DNA of 64,000 nt from Lacibacter luteus (lineage in GTDB: Bacteria; Bacteroidota; Bacteroidia; Chitinophagales; Chitinophagaceae). The translations under genes and the position numbers were made by a program. The notes beneath the pieces were generated by a model. It was not told where the DNA came from, searched no databases, and saw only the letters and a program-made list of their open reading frames with translations. Numbering within the stretch: the first letter of the stretch is position 1; every line of letters starts with the position of its first letter. Below are positions 26,480 to 35,153 of the stretch, piece by piece. The stretch spans positions 992,001 to 1,056,000 of the forward strand of contig NZ_SDHW01000001.1 in the NCBI RefSeq assembly GCF_004118265.1, written 5' to 3'.

Positions 26480-26911
26480 CTATTTTTGCTGCAGATCGTA
26501 ATTGATCATCCATTCAATACCGTATTTATCTCTGAACATACCAAAATATGCTCCCCATGGACTATCGGCCATAGGCATCTCTACTTGTCCTCCTGCTGAA
26601 AGGCCGTTAAACAAATGATCGGCTTCTTCTCTGCTTGCTGGAGCAACGGCAATTTTACTTCTTGTTTCCTGTTCGCTGTGTTTACCCATTACAGAAGGTG
26701 TATCACTTCCCATTAACACACTGTTGTTACCAATGGGTAAAGCAACATGCATAATCTTTTCGGTTTCTTCTTCCGCAACAGGAAAACCGGAGGCTGCCAT
26801 GTCTTTAAATCTTGACAGCATTGCGAACTCGCCGCCAAATACCGATTTATAAAACTCAAATGCTTCTTCTGCATTGCCGTTAAAATGGATGTAAGGATTG
26901 ATCTGTGCCAT
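26480..26911 (-). CDS. VOC family protein (PhnB/glyoxalase-like)
   Basis: 143 residues from the ATG at 26911, which is followed by the family's standard opening INPYIHFNGNAEEAFEFYKS and VFGGEF. The typical closing blocks are ADHLFNGLSAGGQVEMP and SPWGAYFGMFRDKYGIEWMIN. This is the PhnB-like group of the vicinal-oxygen-chelate fold. Its members are often of unknown substrate; some are 3-demethylubiquinone methyltransferase-like or metal-binding proteins. The longer open frame would add 29 residues with no family similarity. Stand-alone gene. Confidence 0.88.
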   Translation of the reverse strand: MAQINPYIHFNGNAEEAFEFYKSVFGGEFAMLSRFKDMAASGFPVAEEETEKIMHVALPIGNNSVLMGSDTPSVMGKHSEQETRSKIAVAPASREEADHLFNGLSAGGQVEMPMADSPWGAYFGMFRDKYGIEWMINYDLQQK

Positions 26912-27244
26912 GATGTTTGTTTTTTTATGCGTTCGTATATTTTCACCAAACCTACTACTTTGCAGTTGCAGCTGCAAGCCGTACTGCGACAAAAACAAGG
27001 CCGTTTGCGACAGGCGCAGTTTTCTTTAGAACAACTCAGCTTTTAACCGCTTCGATACAAACCACCGACGATGGACAACAGACCTTTACAGATTTATTGT
27101 TGGGCCACTACCCGCAACAGGCAACGCTTCAGCCTTGATTCATTTCTTCACCAACCTTTTCAATTTTATTCCTGCCGGAGAAGACACGAGCAGAGGCATT
27201 AGATTCCGATAACTATCGGGATTGGAATTTTTGTGTTTTGATTT
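26912..27244. other. 333-nt stretch without a supported gene
   Basis: Contains a short palindrome at 27206-27219 (CCGATA-AC-TATCGG). A 73-codon frame on the plus strand (26917-27138) has no recognisable protein features and is not called. Nothing else is seen. Confidence 0.45.
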
Positions 27245-27697
27245 TTAATGTTGCTGTACATCGTTAAACTGCCAGAGCACATTGATAATCTTCCATGCAC
27301 CGTTCAACTTCACAATATGCATATAATCGATCCATTCGTCTGCAATTAATTTAACGGAGGCTGTTCGTTCAGAAACATCGAGTAAGATCACTTCTTTTTT
27401 GGGAGAAGCAGGAAACTTATCACCCTTTTTATTATAGCTTTCTGCCAGCAGAATCATCGACTCTGTTGTTGTTTCACGTACATAATCTTTACCTGTGGCT
27501 TTGTCTTTCCAGAATGTTCGCTTTACCATACGGGAATGCAATGCACTGTCCATTAACCCTGGGTTGGGTTTGTGTTGCGATTCGATATAAGCAAGAGCAG
27601 CTTGTCTTATTTCCAGGCTATCCTGCTTTGTTTGTGCAGAAATGATGTTAACAGAAAGAATGAACAGAAGCAATAAAAATGTAAGCTTTGGTTTCAT
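27245..27697 (-). CDS. Exported NTF2-like (lumazine-binding-like) protein
   Basis: A 150-residue protein with a signal peptide ending NIISAQ. The mature part shows the NTF2-like cone pattern: an opening helix (QAALAYIESQ), a central stretch with DYVRETTTESMILLAESY, and two closing strands (RTASVKLIADEWIDYMHIVKL and GAWKIINVLWQF). This fits the putative lumazine-binding/NTF2 group, which usually has a HG-W-like ending. A small-molecule binding or enzyme role is possible, but none is shown. Stand-alone gene. Confidence 0.72.
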   Translation of the reverse strand: MKPKLTFLLLLFILSVNIISAQTKQDSLEIRQAALAYIESQHKPNPGLMDSALHSRMVKRTFWKDKATGKDYVRETTTESMILLAESYNKKGDKFPASPKKEVILLDVSERTASVKLIADEWIDYMHIVKLNGAWKIINVLWQFNDVQQH

Positions 27698-28040
27698 GTT
27701 AGCGATTTAACTGTGAATATTTTTCGGCTGCAAATTTATTTTGATTGCTGAGAGTAACAAGCAACAGCCAGCGATGTTTCGTTAATGATTTGTTGTATTG
27801 AAAAATCTTTTTCTTGATGACAGGAGTCTCCTCCACTGTTTGCTGCACATACCTTTCGTTTGGAGGGGACTGCAACCTGCAAAAAGGATAACAGACGATA
27901 GACCGCAGAACATCAACGTTTGATTGCTTGGTTATCACTCATACCACCCCCGTAACAAATCCCATCCCGATAGCTATCAGGCCCCAAATCCTGCTTCCCT
28001 CATCCTCCATCAAACCACTACCTTTGCGCAAATTATTCTA
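27698..28040. other. 343-nt intergenic stretch between divergent genes
   Basis: Holds a near-palindrome at 27966-27981 (CCCGATA-GC-TATCAGG) and a perfect TAnnTTTG element at 28019-28026 reading to the right. No further gene is supported. Confidence 0.5.
28019..28026 (+). promoter_or_regulatory. -7 promoter element TACCTTTG
   Basis: Perfect match to TAnnTTTG, 14 nt before the TTG proposed as start of the YkgJ gene. The -33 position has no clear TTG. Confidence 0.45.
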
Positions 28041-28553
28041 TTGCAACTACAACTTTCTTTACAGGCGATACTGGAAACAGCAACTGCAAAGCAACAGGAA
28101 AACGATCGCTTTGTACAACACCTGAAACAACTCAACGAAGATGAACTGGATGCAGAAGTGCAACGGCTCGACAACGTTATTTCGCCACAGATAAGTTGTA
28201 CCGATTGTGGCAACTGTTGCAAAGGATTAATGGTGAACATTACTGCCGAAGAGGCCGACAGAGCTTCTGCTCACCTGCACATGAGCCGTGAAGCTTTTGA
28301 TGAAAAGTATGTAGAGAAGGGCGGGCATGAACTGATGATCCTGAATAAAATCCCCTGTCACTTTCTTTCCGATAATAAATGCAGCATTTATGAAGTGCGT
28401 TTTGCAGGCTGTCGTGAGTTTCCTGCATTGCATCTTCCACAGTTCAACCGCAGACTGTTTACAGTTATGATGCATTACGATCGCTGCCCCATTATTTTTA
28501 ACGTAATGGAAGAACTGAAGAACACTACGCATTTTAATGCAGAAAGCAAGTAG
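28041..28553 (+). CDS. YkgJ family cysteine-cluster protein
   Basis: 170 residues if started at the TTG at 28041. The metal-binding cluster is visible: CTDCGNCC (Cys53, 56, 59, 60), then PCHFLSDNKCSIYEVR with two more Cys and CREFP with another. This family is thought to bind zinc or an iron-sulfur cluster; function is unknown. The frame is open for 39 further codons upstream without an ATG, and the promoter-like TACCTTTG at 28019-28026 falls inside that stretch, so a near-leaderless start at a non-ATG codon is proposed. ATT codons at 28032 and 28035 are alternatives. Confidence 0.78.
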   Translation: MQLQLSLQAILETATAKQQENDRFVQHLKQLNEDELDAEVQRLDNVISPQISCTDCGNCCKGLMVNITAEEADRASAHLHMSREAFDEKYVEKGGHELMILNKIPCHFLSDNKCSIYEVRFAGCREFPALHLPQFNRRLFTVMMHYDRCPIIFNVMEELKNTTHFNAESK

Positions 28554-28722
28554 GAATTAGGAATGATAAATGAAGAATTAGAAATGAAAAAGCAAAAAAC
28601 CTCCTGCTTTGCTTCAACATTCGATTATTGAATCATTGCCCGGCACTCACAACGCTCCCTCCCGAATTATCTGCTTGCATCTCTCCGCTATTTATTGTAG
28701 TTTTTTGCTTCAATCATTTACT

Positions 28723-30465
28723 ATGGCTATCCGTTTGCTGCTGCTTGCATTACCTGCTTTTGTTACTGCATTTTTTGCTGTACAGTTAACCGAACGTTTG
28801 CACACATCGAAACAGTTGACGCAACTGCAAACCTATAAACAACAACGCAGCATCCGTTGCACGCCCGACTGGAATGCATTGAAAAACTTTCTCGACGAAG
28901 TGGATATTCCACCCATTGCAGGTGCCGGCTCATGGCAATGGAAAATCACTACGCAAAGCGATAGTGCACAGTTTTATTTTAACCAGGGCATGAACATGTA
29001 TTATGGCTTTCACATTATTGAAGCAATGGCGTCGTTTAAAAAAGCAGAAAAGTTTGATGCAGGCGCTGCCATGATCCATTGGGCGAAGGCATTGGCTTAC
29101 GGACCGAATATTAACGATGTAGGTTATGCTGCTTCGCCCGATGCATTAACGGCTGTTGCAAAAGCAAATGAATTTGCAGCTAATTGTACTGCTGTTGAAA
29201 AAGGATTGATCGCAGCACAAACCATTCGTTACAGTGCAGACAGTACACAAGCAAGAACACATTTGAATCAGTTGTATGCTGACAAGATGAAGGCCCTATA
29301 CGAACAGTTTTCCAACTCGGCCGACGTTGCTGCTTTGTATGCCGATGCGTTGATGTTGCAGCACCCCTGGGATCTTTGGTTTACCAATGGCACACCCAAA
29401 GAATGGACAGCACGCATACGTACTGTGCTTGAAAAACTACTTGCTTCAACACCCGATCATCCAGGCGCCAATCATTATTACATTCATGTAATGGAGCCAT
29501 CGCCTTATGCTGCATTGGCTACTGCAAGTGCCGATCGTTTGGGTAAACTTACTCCGGCACTATCGCACATGGTGCATATGCCTTCGCATATTTATTTGCG
29601 TACAGGTAATTACAACAAAGGTGTTCGTGTAAACGAAGAAGCTGTTGCCGGGTATAAAAAAATATTGCAGGTATTTGCACCGGCTGCCGGTGCCGATTTT
29701 TTATACGTCATTCATAACCTGCACATGCAAGCCAATCATGCTATTATGATGGGCAATAAAAAATATGCTGAAGAGAGTGCAGAAAAAACAGCAGCAAGTA
29801 TTCCTGCCGATTATTTATTGATGGAAGGTGCAATGGGCAACTATCTTCAATACATCTATTACACATCGGTATTGGTAGAGGTGCGTTTTGCAAACAGTGT
29901 TGCTTTGCTTACCATGCAACCGCCTCCTGCAAAACAGGTTTATGCCAATGTGCTTTATCATTTCGGCAGAGGCATGGCATTTATACAATTGAAAAAACTG
30001 CCCGATGCAAAACGGGAGTATGGTTTGTTGAGAGCGTTGTTGAAAGATGAAAGTCTTGCTGTACCGTTTACGCCCTTCTCTCCTGCCATTGACGGTGCAA
30101 AAACAGCTGCCGATCTGTTGGCAGGCAGTATTGCACTTGCGCAAAACCGTACTGCCGATGCCATTGCTTTGTTCGGCAATGCAGTTGCTACGGAAGAACA
30201 AATGGTGTACAACGAACCAAGAGACTGGTTGCTGAATCCAAAACATTATTTAGGTAATGCCTTAATAAAAGCAAAAGAATGGAAAAAAGCTGAAGCAGTT
30301 TTTTTAAGCGATCTGAAAAACAACAATCTGAATGTATGGGCTATTACAGGTTTGCTTACAGCTTACAAAGCGCAACAGAAAACAAAAGAAGCAGCTGCTT
30401 TAGAAACGCAATTAAAAGAAGTGAATAAACAAACGGATATAAAGATTTACGGAGCGGTGATGTAG
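28723..30465 (+). CDS. Exported tetratricopeptide-like protein
   Basis: 580 residues from the ATG at 28723, which is followed by MAIRLLLLALPAFVTAFFAVQ, a signal peptide or anchor. The body is helical, with TPR-like pairs such as NQGMNMYYGFHIIEAMASFKKAE, YLRTGNYNKGVRVNEEAVAG and NALIKAKEWKKAEAVFLSDL. Conserved-looking blocks are GANHYYIHVMEPSPYAA and PALSHMVHMPSHIYLR, with repeated His, which hint at metal or ligand binding. No enzymatic family is certain. The preceding 38 codons of the open frame are not counted. Stand-alone gene. Confidence 0.75.
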   Translation: MAIRLLLLALPAFVTAFFAVQLTERLHTSKQLTQLQTYKQQRSIRCTPDWNALKNFLDEVDIPPIAGAGSWQWKITTQSDSAQFYFNQGMNMYYGFHIIEAMASFKKAEKFDAGAAMIHWAKALAYGPNINDVGYAASPDALTAVAKANEFAANCTAVEKGLIAAQTIRYSADSTQARTHLNQLYADKMKALYEQFSNSADVAALYADALMLQHPWDLWFTNGTPKEWTARIRTVLEKLLASTPDHPGANHYYIHVMEPSPYAALATASADRLGKLTPALSHMVHMPSHIYLRTGNYNKGVRVNEEAVAGYKKILQVFAPAAGADFLYVIHNLHMQANHAIMMGNKKYAEESAEKTAASIPADYLLMEGAMGNYLQYIYYTSVLVEVRFANSVALLTMQPPPAKQVYANVLYHFGRGMAFIQLKKLPDAKREYGLLRALLKDESLAVPFTPFSPAIDGAKTAADLLAGSIALAQNRTADAIALFGNAVATEEQMVYNEPRDWLLNPKHYLGNALIKAKEWKKAEAVFLSDLKNNNLNVWAITGLLTAYKAQQKTKEAAALETQLKEVNKQTDIKIYGAVM

Positions 30466-30555
30466 AGAAGTCCATAGACGACGGGCGACAGACCACTGCT
30501 GTTTGTAGAATGAAAAATACGAAATGAAGAATAACAAATTATCACTAAAGTGTCT

Positions 30556-30570
30556 GACGTTTACAACGTC
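30556..30570. repeat. Short palindrome GACGTT-TAC-AACGTC
   Basis: A 6-bp perfect stem in the spacer between convergent genes. It resembles the CTGACGG/ACCGT hairpin at 57659-57686, so it may belong to a dispersed repeat class. Confidence 0.4.
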
Positions 30571-30624
30571 TTGCCGCCATCGGTCATCATTCACCATTCA
30601 CTACTCACCATTCACCCCACCCCG

Positions 30625-31677
30625 TCACATTTCCAGGCTTGCTTTAATAAAGTCGCTTACAAGATAGCTTATAAGCTTTCCAATGGTTTCACTTCTTCTT
30701 CCATCGTTTAATGCACTTGCGGCTTCGCAAATATGCAGGTAAGCAACTTTTGCATCTGTTGCTGCAAAGTTGAGGTATTGCCTTGCATGTATTTCATCAA
30801 TACCTACAGGTGTTAAAGCACTGCTTAGTGTTTTACGTATGCAATCCATATCCAGTTCAATACCGGTAAACGTATCTTCTGTAAAACCTGTAGCATGTGC
30901 TACGGCCTGTATAAAGTTTCTTTTTTCATGCAGAAAAATATCTTCGTATGTAATTAAATCGATAAAGGGATTGTTTACAATATCGATCCATACATTTTGC
31001 GGAATATAATTTTCATGCACACCTATCACACAATATTTCTGTAAGTAGCCATCTTCTTCTGCATAACGGAATGCATTGCCGCTGTGCCTTCCTTCCAACG
31101 GACGGTAATCGGTATGAGCATCCAGGTTAATACAGTTGATTTGTGCCAGTTGAACTTTATTGATCTTGTGCAATCCTTTTGCAGCACCTTTTATTAAAGG
31201 ATAAGCATTGTTATGTCCGCCACCAATTGCAATGGGTATTTTGCCATACGATGTAATCAGTTTTGTTAAGGCTTCTACTTCATCATCAATACTGTTTACT
31301 GCATGTCTGTAAGCATCGAGCCGTTCTTCGTGCCCGTGTGCATTTTCTTCGATTAGATGTTCTATATGATGAAAATCGAAATGTCCTAAGAGCAACACTT
31401 CATCCCCTTGCAGAAAATCGTTGCTCTGCGTATTTAAAAAGGCAGTTAAAAAAGGAAACCATGCTGTATGTGCGCCACCAACCCCATCATTTGCTTTTAC
31501 ACCAATATCTTCGGGTATACCAAACAAAGCAAAACGGGCAGTAGATGTTTTTAATATCTCTTCGAACTGTTCTTTGTTATTGGGCAGTTGAACACGTTCG
31601 CCAAGCTTTGTTTCAAAACGACGGATCTTCGTAAGCGTAAGTACATCTTCTTTGTTGTAATAACGGAACGATTGCAT
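30625..31677 (-). CDS. hutG: Formimidoylglutamase (arginase family)
   Basis: Hydrolyses formimidoyl-glutamate to glutamate and formamide, the last step of histidine degradation. All binuclear manganese ligands are present: His155 in GGGHNNAYP, Asp186-His188-Asp190 in NLDAHTDYR, and Asp276/Asp278 in IELDMDCIR. The protein is 350 residues, a little longer than most members. It lies 171 nt downstream of hutI in the same direction; the neighbouring product is its substrate's precursor enzyme, which supports HutG over agmatinase or arginase. HutH and HutU are not in the window. Confidence 0.9.
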   Translation of the reverse strand: MQSFRYYNKEDVLTLTKIRRFETKLGERVQLPNNKEQFEEILKTSTARFALFGIPEDIGVKANDGVGGAHTAWFPFLTAFLNTQSNDFLQGDEVLLLGHFDFHHIEHLIEENAHGHEERLDAYRHAVNSIDDEVEALTKLITSYGKIPIAIGGGHNNAYPLIKGAAKGLHKINKVQLAQINCINLDAHTDYRPLEGRHSGNAFRYAEEDGYLQKYCVIGVHENYIPQNVWIDIVNNPFIDLITYEDIFLHEKRNFIQAVAHATGFTEDTFTGIELDMDCIRKTLSSALTPVGIDEIHARQYLNFAATDAKVAYLHICEAASALNDGRRSETIGKLISYLVSDFIKASLEM

Positions 31678-31848
31678 ATGGCAGTTGGTTTGTTTCTGTA
31701 ATATAACTTATTTCAATCAACTAAGTTCAGTGCGTCATAGTCCATTTTTTTTCTTGCATCCAAACTCACCCCTTTCAACCTGTTTGATTGTTTAAATACA
31801 TTCTCCCCTCCCTGGACGGGATGTACCTGCACGATAGTTGTTAATACA

Positions 31849-33090
31849 TCAACGAAAAAACTCTCCACCAATCATTACACGATCAATGAGGTTACTGCCA
31901 AACGCATAAGGAAGGTAAGGAAGTGAAGGAATAGACCTTGTAAAAATAAGATTGGCCCGTTTGCCTACAGTAATACTTCCAACCTCCTGTTCAAGATTCA
32001 TAGCAAAAGCGCCATTGATGGTTGCAGCGTTGATGGCTTCTTCGGGCAACATCTTCATACCAATGCAACTCATGCTTACTACAAGATTCATATTACCCGA
32101 GGGTGAAGAGCCGGGATTAAAATCGCTGGCCAATGCTACTGCCGCACCTGCATCAATGATTGCACGGGCAGGTTGATAAGGCATGCGCAGAAAAAAAGCT
32201 GCTGAAGGTAACAGCGTACCAATAACATTCGACTGTGCAAGGTCTGCAATGTCTGCATTCGTCATTGTTTCTAAATGATCGACTGAAACAGCATTCAGCT
32301 CAATAGCTTTTTGCAAACCACCAATGCTGTGCAGCTGGTTTACATGCAGCTTGGGTTTTAATCCATATTGCATTGCAGCCTTGCAGATCTCTTCCATTTC
32401 TTCAACAGAAAAAAATCCCTTTTCGCAAAACACATCCACAAAGTCTGCAAGATTTTCATCGGCAATTACCGGCAGCATTTCGTTAATGATCGCATCAATA
32501 TATCCTTTGTGATCATCTCTGTAAGCTAACGGATACGTATGGGCGCCAAGAAAAGTTGATACAACAGGTATAGGTGAGGTTTCTTTCAGCTGCTGAATAA
32601 CACGCAGCATTTTCAACTCCGCTTCTACCGATAAGCCATAACCGCTTTTTATTTCAATGGCACCTGTGCCAAGACTTATCAACTCTTCTAATCTGCTCCA
32701 TGCCAAACGCAACAACTCCAATTCACTCATAGCCGCAAGTTTTGCTGCAGAGTTTAAAATACCTCCACCCTTTGCGGCAATGGCTTCGTAACTCACACCT
32801 TTGATCTTATCAACAAACTCTTCTTCTCTGCTTCCGGCAAATACAAGATGTGTATGGCTATCGCACCAGGCAGGTAAAACAAACTGTCCTCTCGCATCAA
32901 AAGTCTGTTCCATAGAATTTGCCCATTCGCCCAAATGTTTCATTTCGCCATAAGCTGCAATTACGCCATCGTTAATTAACAGGTAAGCATCTTCAATAAC
33001 AGGCAACTGTGCAAGCTCTTTCCCACGCAGTAAAACATTCTCTTCTCTTACGCCAACCAGTTGCTTAATATTTGTAACAAGCAGTGTCAT
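31849..33090 (-). CDS. hutI: Imidazolonepropionase
   Basis: Opens the ring of imidazolone-5-propionate to give formimidoyl-glutamate in histidine breakdown. The amidohydrolase HxH pair is His79 and His81 in WCDSHTHLVFAG. Other family blocks are IEIKSGYGLS, TFLGAHTYPLAYR, HVNQLHSIGG and VALASDFNPGSSPSGNM (with the Asp/Asn of the metal site). Length 413 is normal. It precedes hutG in the same direction (171 nt), so the two probably form an operon. A terminator of the fasciclin gene sits upstream at 33121-33154, so hutI has its own promoter. Confidence 0.95.
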   Translation of the reverse strand: MTLLVTNIKQLVGVREENVLLRGKELAQLPVIEDAYLLINDGVIAAYGEMKHLGEWANSMEQTFDARGQFVLPAWCDSHTHLVFAGSREEEFVDKIKGVSYEAIAAKGGGILNSAAKLAAMSELELLRLAWSRLEELISLGTGAIEIKSGYGLSVEAELKMLRVIQQLKETSPIPVVSTFLGAHTYPLAYRDDHKGYIDAIINEMLPVIADENLADFVDVFCEKGFFSVEEMEEICKAAMQYGLKPKLHVNQLHSIGGLQKAIELNAVSVDHLETMTNADIADLAQSNVIGTLLPSAAFFLRMPYQPARAIIDAGAAVALASDFNPGSSPSGNMNLVVSMSCIGMKMLPEEAINAATINGAFAMNLEQEVGSITVGKRANLIFTRSIPSLPYLPYAFGSNLIDRVMIGGEFFR

Positions 33091-33120
33091 AATTTTAAAA
33101 GTAAGTGATTTCTTCCGGTA

Positions 33121-33154
33121 AAAAGAAAAGCCCCGTCTAAAAAAAAGACGGGGC
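33121..33154 (-). terminator. Intrinsic terminator of the fasciclin gene
   Basis: On the minus strand GCCCCGTCT pairs perfectly with AGACGGGGC around a 7-nt T loop, followed by CTTTTCTTTTT-type sequence. It insulates hutI from the gene upstream. Confidence 0.85.
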
Positions 33155-33175
33155 CGTTATACCAAGAAAACCAAC

Positions 33176-33754
33176 TTATTTTTTAGCGGCTGTTACCTGT
33201 TGCATTGGCATTGCTACACCATCAACAATATGAATAACACCGTTGCTTGCCATAATATCGGCATTGGTAACATAAAATGCATTACCTGTTTCATCGGTCA
33301 ACTTTACTTTACCTTCTTCTACCGTTGCTTTTAATTTACTGCCTGCCAACGTGGGCAATTCAACCACACCATTACCATGTTTAATAGCAGCCATTAATGT
33401 TACAGAATTCCAGTTACCACCTACTACATGATACTTCAATGTTTTTGCCAGATCGGCTTTACTCTTCATAAGTTTTGTACGATCTGCGGCAGGAATTTTA
33501 TCGAACGCTGCATTGGTTGGCGCAAACACCGTGTATGGCCCGTTCATCTTAAATACTTTTACAAGATTAGCATCAGTAATTGCTTTTACAAGCGTGGTAT
33601 GTTCGGGCGAACCGCCGGCAATATCAACAATATCCTGCTGAACAGCTACAGGCATTACTTCTGCTTTTATCGATGAGTCCTGCCCTTTTACTGTTACAAT
33701 AGATGCGATCATTAAAAATGCTGTTGATGAGAATGCAAATAGAATCTTTTTCAT
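33176..33754 (-). CDS. Exported fasciclin (FAS1) domain protein
   Basis: A 192-residue protein: signal peptide (MKKILFAFSSTAFLMIASIVTVKGQ), then one FAS1 domain at about 50-188. The two FAS1 signature segments are visible as GPYTVFAPTNAAFDKIP (H1) and NGVIHIVDGVAMP (H2), with the intermediate YHVVGG. FAS1 domains mediate adhesion or protein contacts at the cell surface or in the periplasm; single-domain bacterial members are often stress-linked. Followed by its own terminator. Confidence 0.92.
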   Translation of the reverse strand: MKKILFAFSSTAFLMIASIVTVKGQDSSIKAEVMPVAVQQDIVDIAGGSPEHTTLVKAITDANLVKVFKMNGPYTVFAPTNAAFDKIPAADRTKLMKSKADLAKTLKYHVVGGNWNSVTLMAAIKHGNGVVELPTLAGSKLKATVEEGKVKLTDETGNAFYVTNADIMASNGVIHIVDGVAMPMQQVTAAKK

Positions 33755-34088
33755 TGCTTACTTTTTTTGCGTTTTAAATTGCCAACTGTTATTCACTGAA
33801 AAACCATGCTGCTATACATAAGCTTATGCTGCTTCATAATTTTCCGGCTCATTTCATTTGGTGTTGAATTTCTGTTTATGTAGTTTTTATAATAGATGAA
33901 CTGTTTTGCAGTTTGCACTGCAAAAATTATTCAATACCCTTTCGGGAAGACGTTACGATACGTTTACTTACAGATGGAAAATTGGGGAGATACTTTGTTA
34001 ACGAAGTTCAACGGATAAAAACAAGAACCATGCCAGCAGAAATAATGTGCATACTTTCCTGCCTGCAAAAAAGTTTGTAAGTTGAACT
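33755..34088. other. 334-nt intergenic stretch with a 12-bp palindrome
   Basis: Between divergent genes. CATAAGCTTATG at 33817-33828 is a perfect 12-bp palindrome and could be an operator, but nothing proves it. No ORF or terminator is supported. Confidence 0.4.
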
Positions 34089-34607
34089 ATGATCAGCTTT
34101 GAAACCATCATCAAAAAATTTGAAAAACAGGGCGAAAAAACCGGGTGGACCTACATTCTCATTCCTGCTGCAATTGCTGAAAAAATAAATCCAGGCTGCA
34201 AAAAAACGTTTCGTGTAAAAGGAAAATTTGATGCGTTTGCATTTGATGCCATGACTTTGCTGCCGATGGGTGAAGGCGATTTTATTATTCCATTAAAAGC
34301 CGATGTACGAAAAGCAATTGACAAACGTGCAGGCGATAAACTGAAAGTACAACTCGCATTACAAGCAAAAGCATATGAAATTGCTGCCGATTTTATGGAG
34401 TGCCTGGAAGATGAACCGAAAGCTTTACAACATTTTCAATCGTTAGCCGGTTCGCATCGTAATTATTTCAGCAAATGGATTGAGAGTGCCAAAACAGAAG
34501 AAACACGCACAAAACGGATTGTTCTTGCAGTAAATGCATTAGCAAGAAAGATGGGCTATCCTGAAATGATTCGTGAACAGCAGGCAAAAAACAAACTAAT
34601 GCGTTAG
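34089..34607 (+). CDS. DUF1905 / YdeI-OmpD-associated family protein
   Basis: A 172-residue protein in two parts. The N-terminal part (about 1-90) has the DUF1905 pattern: WTYILIPAAIAEKI, FRVKGKFDAFAFDAMTLLPM and DFIIPLKADVRKAI. The C-terminal part (about 100-172) has the YdeI/OmpD-associated pattern with SRNYFSKWIESAKTEETR-type helices (here HRNYFSKWIESAKTEETR) and a final helix. The family was linked to bacteriocin protection and porin-associated stress in other bacteria; the mechanism is not known. Stand-alone gene in a short spacer. Confidence 0.82.
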   Translation: MISFETIIKKFEKQGEKTGWTYILIPAAIAEKINPGCKKTFRVKGKFDAFAFDAMTLLPMGEGDFIIPLKADVRKAIDKRAGDKLKVQLALQAKAYEIAADFMECLEDEPKALQHFQSLAGSHRNYFSKWIESAKTEETRTKRIVLAVNALARKMGYPEMIREQQAKNKLMR

Positions 34608-34674
34608 TTTATACACATAACAGCCGTTAGTTGTTAATAAGAAGCAGGCTGATAAAGGGTTCTCGTGGGTTACC

Positions 34675-34682
34675 TATCTTTG
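34675..34682 (+). promoter_or_regulatory. -7 promoter element TATCTTTG
   Basis: Perfect TAnnTTTG match, 86 nt before the start codon at 34769. No clear -33 TTG. It would give a leader of about 80 nt. Confidence 0.42.
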
Positions 34683-34768
34683 TTTCCGGTATAAAAAGCG
34701 GAAATGTTTATTTCCATAGTCTGATTAATTATTTATTCAGGTAAACAGTAAACCTAAAACAAACATAA

Positions 34769-35059
34769 ATGATCCAAAAAACTTACTACAAAACAAAGGA
34801 CTATTGCAAGGTGAAGTTTTCATTTAAACCTGAAAGTGCAGATTCAGTAGAAGTGCTTGGTTTAAACAGCGACTGGAACAATCCTTTGGTATTAAGCAAG
34901 AAAAAAGATGGTACTTTCTCAGCAGAGATCAACCTGCCAAAAGAATCGAAACACGAATTTAAGTACCTGGTGAATGCTACCGATTGGGTAAACGAACCCG
35001 AAGCCGATGAAGAACAACCAAACGCCTTCGGCGGCGCTAACAGCGTTCTTGTGCTGTAA
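34769..35059 (+). CDS. Isoamylase early-set (CBM48-like) domain protein
   Basis: A 96-residue protein that is a single glycogen-binding/early-set (E-set) domain: VKFSFKPESADSVEVLGLNSDWN, then PLVLSKKKDGTFSAEINLP and HEFKYLVNATDWVNEPEAD. The pattern matches AMPK-beta-like and isoamylase N-terminal domains, which bind alpha-glucans. Here it stands alone, without a catalytic domain, as found in many Bacteroidota; a role in polysaccharide binding is inferred. It follows the -7 element at 34675-34682. Confidence 0.85.
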   Translation: MIQKTYYKTKDYCKVKFSFKPESADSVEVLGLNSDWNNPLVLSKKKDGTFSAEINLPKESKHEFKYLVNATDWVNEPEADEEQPNAFGGANSVLVL

Positions 35060-35153
35060 CACTCTTCCCCCACATTAAACGATTGCTTTTTTAAAACGGG
35101 ATCTGATAATAATTCAGGCCATGAGAATTGTTATGTCTGTACCCTTTTGCTTT

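Noticed and set aside
26917-27138. 73-codon open frame in the 26912-27244 spacer
   Set aside because: Arg/Thr/Phe-rich with no domain, no promoter or terminator placement; likely chance.
27699-27938. 79-codon minus-strand frame upstream of the NTF2-like gene
   Set aside because: No protein features; starts and ends in spacer sequence with the promoter region of neighbouring genes.
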